From Pseudarthrobacter sp. BIM B-2242 (GTDB taxonomy: Bacteria > Actinomycetota > Actinomycetes > Actinomycetales > Micrococcaceae), in NCBI RefSeq assembly GCF_014764445.1, contig NZ_CP061721.1, positions 1,860,001 through 1,924,000 of the forward strand: a stretch of DNA of 64,000 nt, in the 5' to 3' direction. Numbering within the stretch: position 1 is the stretch's first letter; every line of letters begins with the position of its first letter. The position numbers and the translations under genes are program-made. Below the pieces are notes generated by a model. The model had not been told where the DNA came from. It made no database searches and worked only from the letters and a program-made list of their open reading frames with translations. Of this stretch, positions 26,082 to 34,485 are shown piece after piece.

Positions 26082-26774
26082 CTACTGGTCCTGCTGCGAC
26101 TTCCCGCGGTGCTGGGCCGCATGGACTGCCGCCTGGGTCCGCCGTTCAAACCCCAGCTTCGCCAGAAGTGACGAGACGTAGTTCTTGACGGTCTTTTCCG
26201 CAAGAAGCATGTGTTCGCCGATCTGGCGGTTTGTCAGGCCTTCACCAATTAACTCCAGGACCCTTCGCTCCTGCCGGGTGAGCATTTCGATCCATGGATC
26301 CACTCGCTCCGGCTCGGCCAGTCCCTGGATTATCCTGGCTTTCAGGTCGGCATCAAACAGCGACTCTCCATTGGCAGCGCGGCGAATTGCCCCTATCAGG
26401 TCGGAACCGCCTATTTCCTTGAGGACGTACCCCGAGGCGCCGGCCAGCACTGCGCCGCGCAGGGCCTGTTCGTCGTCGTAGCTGGTGAGGATCAGGCAGT
26501 TGATCGTTTCGTCGACGGAATGGACATCGCGGCAGACCTCAATCCCGGTCCCGTCAGGCAGCCGCGCATCAAGGACGGCCACATCGGGGCGCAGAGCTGG
26601 AATCCGGCGGGCCGCTTCGGCAGCCGATCCGGACATGCCTACGACAACAAAGCCTTCGCTTTCCAGCAGGTCCTGGAGGCCGCGCCGTACCAGTTCGTGG
26701 TCGTCGAGAATGAAGACCCGGATGCCGCCGCGTGGTTCAACATGGTGGTCCGATGCTGCTGAAGCGATCATCAT
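26082..26774 (-). CDS. devR: NarL/LuxR-type response regulator, DevR/DosR-like
   Basis: 230 aa from the first ATG of ATGATG at 26774, which has AAAGGA upstream; the longer frame from 26834 would start before the predicted promoter -10. The receiver has Asp69 in VLDARLPDG, Thr97 in LTSYD and Lys119 in YVLKE. The C-terminal HTH (LTNRQIGEHMLLAEKTVKNYVSSLLAKLGFERRTQAAV, broken here for reading only) keeps the KTVKNY recognition helix with which mycobacterial DosR reads GGG of its box. A box lies 85 nt upstream, so positive autoregulation is likely. This is probably the regulator of the fifteen boxes in the island. Confidence 0.92.
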   Translation of the reverse strand: MMIASAASDHHVEPRGGIRVFILDDHELVRRGLQDLLESEGFVVVGMSGSAAEAARRIPALRPDVAVLDARLPDGTGIEVCRDVHSVDETINCLILTSYDDEQALRGAVLAGASGYVLKEIGGSDLIGAIRRAANGESLFDADLKARIIQGLAEPERVDPWIEMLTRQERRVLELIGEGLTNRQIGEHMLLAEKTVKNYVSSLLAKLGFERRTQAAVHAAQHRGKSQQDQ

Positions 26775-26859
26775 GGTCCTTTCTGCCGCCGGGTCCCCAC
26801 CCGTAACGAGGTGCCGGTCCCGCGTCTGACTCATTCTGTAGGACGGGGGATACGGTCAC

Positions 26860-26875
26860 AAGGGCCCAAGGACCC
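26860..26875 (-). promoter_or_regulatory. DosR-type box for devR
   Basis: Reads AAGGGCCCAAGGACCC. Going toward devR, CAGAAT follows about 21 nt later as a likely -10, giving a leader of about 50 nt to the ATG at 26774. Confidence 0.68.
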
Positions 26876-26913
26876 GGGGACCCTGCGTTCGTGAAGGGTG
26901 ACAGCGCGTCCAT

Positions 26914-26929
26914 GTGACCTTTGGCCCTA
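26914..26929 (+). promoter_or_regulatory. DosR-type box for the DUF4389 gene
   Basis: Reads GTGACCTTTGGCCCTA, the exact reverse of the consensus. AAGGCT follows 22 nt later as a likely -10; the start codon is 94 nt away and has its own GGGGAGGA. Confidence 0.75.
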
Positions 26930-27022
26930 CTTGACATGGCCACGTCGGGCTAAGGCTGGAAGGGACTCAGTGCACGGCAGGGGGTGCGGGGCCACGCTGT
27001 TTCATCGACGGGGAGGACTCCC

Positions 27023-28624
27023 ATGAAGGCTCGTTCCATCACCATGCTTGTTCTCGGCATCCTGCTCTCAATGCTGGGGGTGGGCCTTCTGTCCGGCGGT
27101 ATAGGTGCATCGTGGGTCAATGCGCTCCAGAACGACGGCGGCTACCTCACCTCCCCGAGGGAGCGGTTCGCCGTCGATTCATCCGCCATCGTCTCCGCCC
27201 GGGCGGACGGAATACGCGGCGACACCTACCCCGGGCCCCTGCCTTTCGACGTGGGCAGCATCCGGATCGGCGCGGAATCCGCCAACCCGGACAAGGACGT
27301 ATTTATCGGCATCGGGCCAAGGCAGGACGTTGACCGCTACCTGTCCGGATCGAACTACTCCGAATTGCGGGAAGTGGAATTCCGGCCTTTCCGTACTGAA
27401 TACCTGGAGGTGCAGGGGACAGCCCAGCTGTCAGCTCCCGCAGGCCAGACGTTCTGGGCGGCATCGGCGGCGGGCAGCGGCGAACAGAACCTTGACTGGA
27501 AAATCGAAGCAGGGGACTGGTCCGTGGTGGTCATGAACGCCGACGCCAGTCCGGGAATTTCGGCAGACCTTCAGGCCGGGTTCCGGTCCGAGCTGTTCGG
27601 TCCCATAGCTGCAGGCCTGCTGGCCGCGGGAGCCATCCTGCTGCTTCTCGGTGTGCCGCTCCTGATCTTCGGCGCGCAAGGGCTGGGGCGCCACACCGCC
27701 ACACCGTCGCCTTCAATTCCGGTGGCCCGGCCAGGTTCCGCAACACCCTCCGCACCGTCCGGCACAGCGCCGGTGGCGGTCCCGGGCCAGCCCGCCGCGG
27801 CCCGGGATGTCCAGGCCGCTGCCGATCTGCGGCCCTACCCCTCACGGCTTCGCGGCGACCTGGACCCGGTGCTGTCCAGGGGGATGTGGCTGGTGAAGTG
27901 GTTCCTGGCCATCCCGCACTTCGTGGTGCTGGTCTTCCTCTGGTTCGCGTTCGTTGTGGTCACCATCATCGCCTGGTTCGCCATCCTCTTTACGGCCCGC
28001 TATCCCCGCGCGCTCTTCGACTTCAACGTGGGGGTCCTGCGGTGGAGCTGGCGCGTGTCCTTCTACGCCTATGCTGCGCTGGGAACGGACAGATACCCGC
28101 CCTTCACGCTGGCCAGGACGGACTACCCCGCAGATTTTGAGGTGGAGTATCCGCAGCGGCTGTCCCGCGGGCTCGTGCTGGTCAAGGGGTGGCTGCTGGC
28201 GCTGCCGCACCTGATCATCATCGGGGCACTGACCGGGGCCAGCACGATCCGCTGGACCGACCCCCAGAACCCCGGGATCAGGTATGAGACGGCGGCCGGG
28301 TTCTCCCTGTTCGGCTTCCTCGTGCTGGTAGCGGGCGTGATCCTGCTGTTCAGCGGCCGGTACCAGCGCCCGCTGTTCGACCTGATCATGGGCTTCAACC
28401 GCTGGATCTACCGGGTCACCACCTACGTGGCGCTCATGCGCGACGAATATCCGCCGTTCCGCCTCGACCAAGGGGCCCGGGACGTGGGAGAGCCGCACCA
28501 CGACGCCAGCGTCGGCGCCGGCATGCCGGGCACGCCGGCGGTGCCGGCTGAGTCCTACCCGCCGCCCGCGGGCCCCGTGCCTCCGCAGGGTCCGCCGCCG
28601 TCGGATCCTACACCGCGCGCTTAA
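27023..28624 (+). CDS. DUF4389 membrane protein with two repeats
   Basis: 533 aa from the ATG at 27023 (GGGGAGGAC upstream). A membrane helix lies near the N-terminus (MLVLGILLSMLGVGLLSGG), then an extracytoplasmic beta-rich domain (about 40-190), a second helix (AAGLLAAGAILLLLGVPLLIF) and a Pro/Ala linker. Two DUF4389 repeats follow, each with paired membrane helices and the motifs YPRALFDFNVGVLRW and YQRPLFDLIMGFNRW, then RYPPF/EYPPF. The tail is Pro-rich. DUF4389 has no known activity. The box places it in the stress regulon. Confidence 0.88.
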   Translation: MKARSITMLVLGILLSMLGVGLLSGGIGASWVNALQNDGGYLTSPRERFAVDSSAIVSARADGIRGDTYPGPLPFDVGSIRIGAESANPDKDVFIGIGPRQDVDRYLSGSNYSELREVEFRPFRTEYLEVQGTAQLSAPAGQTFWAASAAGSGEQNLDWKIEAGDWSVVVMNADASPGISADLQAGFRSELFGPIAAGLLAAGAILLLLGVPLLIFGAQGLGRHTATPSPSIPVARPGSATPSAPSGTAPVAVPGQPAAARDVQAAADLRPYPSRLRGDLDPVLSRGMWLVKWFLAIPHFVVLVFLWFAFVVVTIIAWFAILFTARYPRALFDFNVGVLRWSWRVSFYAYAALGTDRYPPFTLARTDYPADFEVEYPQRLSRGLVLVKGWLLALPHLIIIGALTGASTIRWTDPQNPGIRYETAAGFSLFGFLVLVAGVILLFSGRYQRPLFDLIMGFNRWIYRVTTYVALMRDEYPPFRLDQGARDVGEPHHDASVGAGMPGTPAVPAESYPPPAGPVPPQGPPPSDPTPRA

Positions 28625-28652
28625 GGCTTCACCGCAGCAGCAGGGCGCCTGT

Positions 28653-28668
28653 AGGTCTGAAGGCCCCT
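28653..28668 (+). promoter_or_regulatory. DosR-type box for the P1B ATPase
   Basis: Reads AGGTCTGAAGGCCCCT, a weaker copy that keeps GAAGG. It ends 35 nt before the ATG at 28704; TAGGGT ends 7 nt before that ATG. Confidence 0.6.
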
Positions 28669-28703
28669 AGCTGTGGATGACGCACAGCCTTAGGGTCATA
28701 CCT

Positions 28704-30605
28704 ATGAACCCCACTCTCCTCAGGACGGCGATTGTGCGATTCCCCGTGGTGGCTGCCACCGTGGGGGTGGGTGCAGTCGTCTCGGTGCTGCTGGCAGCGG
28801 GGGAGGATCCGGCGGCCCGGTGGACAGCAAGCGCCTATGCCGTCCTCATTGCGGTCATCCAGTCCGGGTCCATGTTCAAGGCATTGATCGGGGGCCGGTG
28901 GGGCATCGACCTGTTGGCCGTGACGGCCATCGGCGCCACGGTGGCCGTCGGCGAATATGTTGCGGCCCTGATCATCGTGCTTATGCTCGCAGGGGGTGAA
29001 GCCCTCGAAGACATCGCCCAGGGCCGGGCAACCCGTGAGCTACGATCCTTGCTCGAGCGCACTCCCCAGACCGCCCACCGGGAAGTGAACGGCGGTCCGC
29101 CCGAAGACATCCCCGCTGAAGCGGTCCGTCCCGGTGACGTGCTCCTGATCAAACCTTCGGAAGTGGTGCCCGTGGACGGGGTGCTGCTCACCGGGACCGG
29201 CAGCTTCGATGAATCCATGCTGACAGGGGAGAGCCTGCCGGTGGAGCACGCGGCAGGCGACATGCTGCTCAGCGGATCGGTCAACGGTGATAACGCCGTG
29301 AAGATGACAGCGACAGCCACGGCGAAGGACTCGCAGTACAGCCAGATCGTCGCCCTGGTGCAGGAGGCAGCAGCAAGCCGCCCGCCAGTGGTCCGGCTCG
29401 CCGACAGGTACGCCGTCCCTTTCACCTTCCTGGCCTTCGCACTGGCCGGGGCGGGCTGGTATTTCAGCCAGGACCCGGCCCGGTTCGCCCAGGTCCTGGT
29501 GGTGGCAACACCCTGTCCGCTGCTCATTGCAGCCCCGGTGGCGTTCCTTGCCGGCACCAGCCGTGCGGCACGTTCGGGCATCATCATCAAAAACGGCGGC
29601 ACCCTTGAACAGCTCGCCCGGGTGCGGACGGCCGTCTTCGACAAAACCGGCACGCTCACGCACGGCCGGCCAACATTGCACGGCATCAGGTTGCCCAAGG
29701 CGGCCGGCCCGCCAGTCAGTGAGGACCGGCTGCTGCAGCTCGCTGCGTCGGCAGAGCAGTATTCGTCCCACGTGCTCGCATCATCGGTCATTGCCGCCGC
29801 CCGGCAGCGCGGCCTCGAACTCCTGCCCGGCAGCGACGCGAATGAACACGCCACACAGGGAGTCACCGCTACCTGCGGGAACCACAGGGTGGTGGTGGGA
29901 AAACCCGGCTTCGTCCGATCGGTCACCACAGGTTTTGAGGAGGCCGGCCTTGCCGGCGGACAACTGGCGGTTTACGTGGGTGTGGATGGTCACTTTGGGG
30001 GAGCGCTGATCATGAGCGACCCCCTGCGGGGTAATGCGGTGGACACACTGGCCGGGCTTCGGCGCCTTGGCGTGCGGGAAACCCTCCTGCTCACCGGCGA
30101 CGCCCTTCCCACGGCAGAACAAATCGCGCTGCAGGCCGGGATCAGCCAGGTCCAGGCAGGCTGCCTGCCCGGTGACAAGGTTTCCATCGTGGCAGGACTG
30201 CAGAAACGTCCCGTCATGATGGTGGGCGACGGCGTCAACGACGCTCCGGTCCTGGCCGCCGCAGAGATCGGCATCGCGATGGGGGCCAGAGGATCAACCG
30301 CTGCGAGTGAGTCGGCGGACGTGGTCATCATGCTCGACGATCTGTCCAAAGCGGCGCTGGCCGTGGACATCGGTCAGCGCACCATTCGGATTGCCCTGGC
30401 GAGCATCTGGACGGGCATCCTGCTCAGCATCGGACTCATGATTGCAGCTGTCTTCGGCTACATCCCCGCCGTGGCGGGCGCACTCCTCCAGGAGGTGGTT
30501 GACCTCGCCGCGATCCTCAACGCGCTGCGCGCTCTCCGCAGCGGCAGGAGGGAAACCACGACGGCGGTGGGCGGCACTCCGGCAAGGGTCGGCGCCGTGA
30601 GGTGA
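28704..30605 (+). CDS. P1B-type heavy-metal ATPase with a TPC motif
   Basis: 633 aa from the ATG at 28704, chosen over 28677 because of the box/-10 spacing. It has TGES, the membrane metal motif TPCP at 269-272, the phosphorylated Asp313 in DKTGTLTHG and GDGVNDAPVL. There is no N-terminal metal-binding domain. The usual SEHPL of P1B pumps is replaced by YSSHV, so the His is kept but Glu-His-Pro is not. TPC pumps (P1B-5-like) are poorly characterised; nickel, cobalt or iron have been proposed for relatives. The metal cannot be assigned here. Confidence 0.88.
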   Translation: MNPTLLRTAIVRFPVVAATVGVGAVVSVLLAAGEDPAARWTASAYAVLIAVIQSGSMFKALIGGRWGIDLLAVTAIGATVAVGEYVAALIIVLMLAGGEALEDIAQGRATRELRSLLERTPQTAHREVNGGPPEDIPAEAVRPGDVLLIKPSEVVPVDGVLLTGTGSFDESMLTGESLPVEHAAGDMLLSGSVNGDNAVKMTATATAKDSQYSQIVALVQEAAASRPPVVRLADRYAVPFTFLAFALAGAGWYFSQDPARFAQVLVVATPCPLLIAAPVAFLAGTSRAARSGIIIKNGGTLEQLARVRTAVFDKTGTLTHGRPTLHGIRLPKAAGPPVSEDRLLQLAASAEQYSSHVLASSVIAAARQRGLELLPGSDANEHATQGVTATCGNHRVVVGKPGFVRSVTTGFEEAGLAGGQLAVYVGVDGHFGGALIMSDPLRGNAVDTLAGLRRLGVRETLLLTGDALPTAEQIALQAGISQVQAGCLPGDKVSIVAGLQKRPVMMVGDGVNDAPVLAAAEIGIAMGARGSTAASESADVVIMLDDLSKAALAVDIGQRTIRIALASIWTGILLSIGLMIAAVFGYIPAVAGALLQEVVDLAAILNALRALRSGRRETTTAVGGTPARVGAVR

Positions 30606-30625
30606 ACCGCCGTCGTCGGCCGCTA

Positions 30626-31084
30626 TCAGGGCTGCCCGGAGTCCAGCGGCGGCCACCAACGCGACGGGGGATTGATCACGAAGCGCCGGCCGGTGACCTC
30701 GGAGGGGGTCACCCGCACCAGGTGATCCTTGCTTCCGGACTCCCACGGTGAGAGCCCGGCATCGGCAGCCTCCTGGAAACTCTCCTGCGAATCCACGACG
30801 GCAGCGGTGCCTTTGACCACCACACTCCAGGCAATGGTCCCGTATTTATTGAAGCCGTCTGCCTCCAACGCAATGGCACTGCCGGCGAGCACGGCATCCA
30901 GCTTCGTTCCCGATGCGGTACGGAACACCACCGTGCCGTTATCGGGAACGTAGTTCACCGGGAAGATTTCCGGCTCGCCGCCGGTAACCACCGCAACCCT
31001 GCAGACCGACGCGGCCCGGAGGTATTTCCAGCAGTCATGAACGGAGAGGACTTCTGTCTCAGGTCCCGAAGTGTGGCTTTGCAT
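30626..31084 (-). CDS. PNPOx-like FMN-binding protein, paralogue 3
   Basis: A 152 aa protein with CWKYL, PEIFPVNYVPDN, VVFRTASGTKL, AWSVVVKGTA and GRRFVINPPSRWWPP. It is closest to paralogue 1 (shared NPYG/NKYG and RWWPP). The GRLAV of the others reads CRVAV here. It lies 24 nt after the tandem USP gene and is probably the third gene of the operon from 32418. A TAGCCT hexamer ends 6 nt before the ATG, so an extra internal leaderless promoter is possible, but I see no box at the matching distance. Confidence 0.87.
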   Translation of the reverse strand: MQSHTSGPETEVLSVHDCWKYLRAASVCRVAVVTGGEPEIFPVNYVPDNGTVVFRTASGTKLDAVLAGSAIALEADGFNKYGTIAWSVVVKGTAAVVDSQESFQEAADAGLSPWESGSKDHLVRVTPSEVTGRRFVINPPSRWWPPLDSGQP

Positions 31085-31108
31085 GCTCGCAGGCTACTAC
31101 ATCCGGTG

Positions 31109-31963
31109 CTAGCCGCGGTGGATTGGGGTTATCACCGTGGGGCACGGCAAATGCGTCAGCACCGCGTGCGCTGTGGACCCGAGCAGCAGCCGTCTGAAGC
31201 CGCCACGTCCTCGGCTCCCCACCACCAGCAGGCTGGCTCCTTCGGCGGCCTTCACCAGCGCAGCAGCCGGCTCCATCACGGTATCCAGGACCTTGTGCAC
31301 CACCAGATCCGGGTAATCCTCGCGGAGGCCCGAGACTGTTTCGGCCAGCACCATCTGCTCCTCGTCCTCAATGCGCTGGGACAGCGTCTGGGTCAGGGCG
31401 CCACTGTCGACCCATTTGTCGGGTTGCCAGACGGCATAAACCACCGTCAGCTCCTCGCCTTCCCGGTCCGCCTCTGCGGCAGCGAACGCAACGGCCTGGG
31501 TAGCCTCTTCGGACCCGTCAACGCCGACCACAACACCCTTCCGGCCTTCGGTGTCATGGACGCCGATGACAGCCACCGGACACTTGGCAGCCGCCGCCAC
31601 CTGCAAGGCCCGGTCCCGCAACGAACCGCCACGATGCGGAGCGCCGGAGCCAACCACCAGCATGGATACCTGAGTGGAGTATTTCCGGAGCGAGCCCGAG
31701 ATCCCGCCCTCCAGGACTTTGGTGGTCACCTCAACCGGAAGGCCGTCCCGCACGCGTGCGGCCGCTTTCTCCACCAGGCGTTCGCCCTCCTCCACCAGCT
31801 CACCGGTCCACGGGATGGGTTCGGCCACCCAGCGGTCGTCAACGACGTAAAGGATGGTCAGCGGCAGGCCGGCCTTGGCAGCCCGTCTGGCAGCCCACTC
31901 CACGGCGGCCTGGCTTTGCGGGGAGTCGTTGGTGGCGACAGCGATCGGCTTGGACGTTCTCAC
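31109..31963 (-). CDS. universal stress protein, tandem two-domain
   Basis: A 284 aa protein. Domain 1 (PIAVATNDSPQSQAAV) lacks the normal VGVDGS loop, and its ATP motif is degenerate (GSGAPHRGGSLRDRALQ). Domain 2 is complete (VVVGVDGSEEATQAV and GSRGRGGFRRLLLGS). So probably only the second half binds ATP. It overlaps the upstream USP by 4 nt (ATGA). Confidence 0.92.
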   Translation of the reverse strand: MRTSKPIAVATNDSPQSQAAVEWAARRAAKAGLPLTILYVVDDRWVAEPIPWTGELVEEGERLVEKAAARVRDGLPVEVTTKVLEGGISGSLRKYSTQVSMLVVGSGAPHRGGSLRDRALQVAAAAKCPVAVIGVHDTEGRKGVVVGVDGSEEATQAVAFAAAEADREGEELTVVYAVWQPDKWVDSGALTQTLSQRIEDEEQMVLAETVSGLREDYPDLVVHKVLDTVMEPAAALVKAAEGASLLVVGSRGRGGFRRLLLGSTAHAVLTHLPCPTVITPIHRG

Positions 31964-32418
31964 GGCTGGTCTTCCTTCTTCTTTTTGTCGGGGCTATGGA
32001 CAACTAAAACGGGGCAGTGCGCATGCGCAACACAGGCTGAGCTGACTGAGCCCAGCAGCAGGCCGCCGAATCCTCCGTGACCCCGCCTGCCTACAACGAT
32101 CATGTCTGCGTGGCGGCTCGCGTCGATGAGGGAGTCCCGGGGATGGCCCCGGACAACACGCGGGACGACGTTCGGCGGAATGTTTTCGCCGAAGGCCTGT
32201 TCCAGGGCTTCGTTGAGGACGATCCCGACGCGTTCCTCGAAGCGGTCGATTCCCATGGTTACGTACCCGGCGTAAACCTGCGGCTCGTCCCAGTAGGCGG
32301 TGGCCAGCACCTTGGCCCCGATGGGAGCAGCCAGCGCCTGGGCCTGCCGCAGCGCCTCCACGGACGCCTCCGAGCCGTCTACCCCCACCACGAACCTGGC
32401 GCTCTCTGAGTCCTCCAT
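31960..32418 (-). CDS. universal stress protein, single domain
   Basis: A 152 aa protein with FVVGVDGSEASVEALRQA, the ATP motif GRRGHGGFGGLLLGS and a Lys-rich C-terminal tail. GAAGGGAAC lies before the ATG. First gene of an operon with the tandem USP and PNPOx 3, driven from the box at 32481. CAGGCT, 21 nt past the box, is a likely -10 with a leader of about 28 nt. Confidence 0.93.
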   Translation of the reverse strand: MEDSESARFVVGVDGSEASVEALRQAQALAAPIGAKVLATAYWDEPQVYAGYVTMGIDRFEERVGIVLNEALEQAFGENIPPNVVPRVVRGHPRDSLIDASRHADMIVVGRRGHGGFGGLLLGSVSSACVAHAHCPVLVVHSPDKKKKEDQP

Positions 32419-32480
32419 GGCTGTTCCCTTCGGTACGTGGCTGCTTTAACTCCAGCCTGCGTCCTCGGACAACGGGTCTG

Positions 32481-32496
32481 TAGGGCCGAAAGTCAC
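32481..32496 (-). promoter_or_regulatory. DosR-type box for the USP-USP-PNPOx operon
   Basis: Reads TAGGGCCGAAAGTCAC. It lies 62 nt upstream of the USP start and ends at the last codon of the DUF5129 gene. Confidence 0.75.
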
Positions 32497-33951
32497 CTAG
32501 AAACTCGAGGAGCTGCCGGAGCCCGAGAAGCTTCCGCCGCTGCTGCCGTAGCCCGTGGTTGCACCGCCGCCCCGGGCAGAATTGACGCTGCCGACGCCGG
32601 TGTTGAGGCCGGTGTTGAAGGCAGGGACCGAAAAGAAGTAGTAGGACGGGTAGACCGTGCCGAGGATGCTGGGTTCATACGTCCGCCGATGCTGCCGGTC
32701 CGTGCCTTCCTGCGCATCCTCCATCTCCTTGCGCATGAGGGTTGCTTCACGGTCCGTCTTGGCAAAGCCCTCGATCACGGTTTCTGCATGGTTCTTCAGG
32801 AGGACTGACAGGTGGCTCCGGGCATCGCGCAGCCGGTCGAGGGCCGTTTCCGGGGTGATGGTTCCGTCCGCGAGTTCTGTGGTCCAGCGTTCGATGTTGC
32901 GCAGGCTCTCGTCACGGAAGGACCTGAGCGCTGCGGCGGTAGCGGAGCCGCTTTGCCCGTGGCGTTTGCTGAGCAGCTGCTCCACGCCTGCCAGGTCGTT
33001 GCGGAAGGGCGCCAGTTGCCGGTCCCAGGCGGTGGGCCAGGTGGTGAACTTGTTAAGGAGGGCGTTGCTGTCGGCAATAACGTCGTCCAAGGCGTCCAGT
33101 TCCGCGGCCGCGTCCGCGTACTCCCGCACGAGCTTGAGATTCGGCCTGCGGCCCAGTTCCTTCGGCGTCAGGGCATGGACACGGTTGGAGAGCCCGGTGG
33201 CGGCGTTGTAACGGTTGAGGAAGGTGCGGTGCTTCTCAAGGACACTGCTGCCGTAGCGTGAGGCCGCCGGAATGGTGCCGGCGTTCAGTTCTGTGACGTC
33301 CAGATCCGTGCTGACATTGGCATAGCTCCGGTCGCCGCGCTCCAGCTCCTTCCGGGCCGTTGATCTGGTGACAGCCCGTACCAGCATCAAGGCGCCGGCA
33401 CCGAGAACAGCGGCCCCGCCGGTCACCCACGCTGTTATCAGGAAGGCGGCAGACCGGTACCAGGGCTGGTTGATCAGTTCGGCGCCGCGCCGGATTCCGG
33501 CGATGGTTCCATCCGTCCATTGGGCGTCCCGGAGAAGGTCCTTTGCGGCGTTCTGGATGTCATCCCGCTGTTCCAGCGAAACCTTCCGGTCCTCACCCAT
33601 GTACGTGCCCACATGCCGGCCCACAGGATCGAGCGCGAAGATGAACAACCCGTCAGCCCATTTCTGCCCGTCGGGGCTGATCCAGTCCGGGTGTTCCGCG
33701 CGGGCGAACCTGAGGACCTCTTCGTTAAGGTTGTCCGTGGCGCTGCCGTTGTAGGTGTAGACGGCCACTTTCGTGGGCTCATGGAACTCGATCCCGGCGA
33801 TGGCCGGCACCAGCGTGTTGCGGTCCAGAACTCCCGCCCGGTCCTCGATGACGACGTCCGTGGGGGTGACGGCACGCGGCAGGGCTGCTGCGCCGCCGCC
33901 GAGCAACACGGCCAGCACCAACATCAGCAGCAGCCTGACCGTCCTGATCAT
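32497..33951 (-). CDS. DUF5129-type membrane protein, TPM-like
   Basis: 484 aa from the ATG at 33951, which overlaps the stop of the upstream gene by 1 nt (TGATG). A signal peptide or anchor (LLLMLVLAVLLGGGAAAL) is followed by a TPM-like domain (VVIEDRAGVLDRNTLVPAIA, VAVYTYNG, DGLFIFALDPVGRHVGTYMG), a membrane helix near residue 180-200 (AAFLITAWVTGGAAVLGAGALMLV split over the helix), a long helical cytoplasmic region and a Gly/Ser tail. This order resembles YgcG/DUF5129 proteins of Micrococcaceae. Function unknown. Co-transcribed with the GyrI-like gene. Confidence 0.8.
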   Translation of the reverse strand: MIRTVRLLLMLVLAVLLGGGAAALPRAVTPTDVVIEDRAGVLDRNTLVPAIAGIEFHEPTKVAVYTYNGSATDNLNEEVLRFARAEHPDWISPDGQKWADGLFIFALDPVGRHVGTYMGEDRKVSLEQRDDIQNAAKDLLRDAQWTDGTIAGIRRGAELINQPWYRSAAFLITAWVTGGAAVLGAGALMLVRAVTRSTARKELERGDRSYANVSTDLDVTELNAGTIPAASRYGSSVLEKHRTFLNRYNAATGLSNRVHALTPKELGRRPNLKLVREYADAAAELDALDDVIADSNALLNKFTTWPTAWDRQLAPFRNDLAGVEQLLSKRHGQSGSATAAALRSFRDESLRNIERWTTELADGTITPETALDRLRDARSHLSVLLKNHAETVIEGFAKTDREATLMRKEMEDAQEGTDRQHRRTYEPSILGTVYPSYYFFSVPAFNTGLNTGVGSVNSARGGGATTGYGSSGGSFSGSGSSSSF

Positions 33952-34421
33952 CAGGTCACCGGCCACACAACCCGTGTCTGCCATTTCAACGGATCGGGCT
34001 CCGTGTCGGGGCCGTTCAGATAGAACTCCCACATGGTATCTGACGGGTTCTTTCCAGCCTCCCTGATGCTGTCCTGGATGGCCGTGTACGTCTCTTCCAG
34101 CCGGTCGTAGGGGCCGGTATGCAGAGCCTCGAAGGCATCAATATCGGGAAGCGTGCCCGCGACCACGGTTCCGGCGTCGGACAGAGTGCCGGAGACAGGA
34201 AAGCCGGCTTCAACGTCCACCGTATCCGTCGGCATTCCGCGGTACAGGGCGAACGGCGGTCCGGCGAGTTGGACATTCTGCCTCTGCGCTTCCTGGACCA
34301 CAGTCCCGAATGCCCGGCCGAAGAATTCAGTCAGGGCATTCATTGCGACGTTTTCGCGAAGGACGGCAGTTGGCTGTTCGGTGCAGTGGACAAGCGTTGG
34401 TTTCGGAGCCGGTGCATTCAT
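33951..34421 (-). CDS. GyrI-like / effector-binding domain protein
   Basis: A 156 aa protein. The SHS2-type fold of AraC effector-binding domains is seen: an N-terminal strand with VLRENVAMNALTEFFGRAF, then PPFALYRGMP, VEAGFPVSG and a C-terminal WEFYLNGPDTEP. No DNA-binding part is attached. Such free domains bind small cationic or aromatic molecules, or hydrolyse them in some cases. There is no ribosome binding site; the box ends 34 nt upstream and GATTCT lies 7 nt before the ATG. Confidence 0.85.
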   Translation of the reverse strand: MNAPAPKPTLVHCTEQPTAVLRENVAMNALTEFFGRAFGTVVQEAQRQNVQLAGPPFALYRGMPTDTVDVEAGFPVSGTLSDAGTVVAGTLPDIDAFEALHTGPYDRLEETYTAIQDSIREAGKNPSDTMWEFYLNGPDTEPDPLKWQTRVVWPVT

Positions 34422-34455
34422 ACGGACCAGAATCCACCACGGAAGGGATTCCTTA

Positions 34456-34471
34456 CAGGGCCGAAAGGCAC
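34456..34471 (-). promoter_or_regulatory. DosR-type box for the GyrI-DUF5129 operon
   Basis: Reads CAGGGCCGAAAGGCAC. It lies 34 nt upstream of the ATG at 34421. Confidence 0.72.
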
Positions 34472-34485
34472 ACCGCTCCGGCCCA

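Noticed and set aside
26775..26834. Longer start of the DevR-like regulator at 26834
   Set aside because: It would begin upstream of the transcription start predicted from the box at 26860, and it has no ribosome binding site; ATGATG at 26774 has AAAGGA.
31119..31134. DosR-type box for PNPOx 3 at the standard distance
   Set aside because: The sequence there does not match the consensus; the gene is better explained by read-through from the USP operon, despite a TAGCCT 6 nt before its start.
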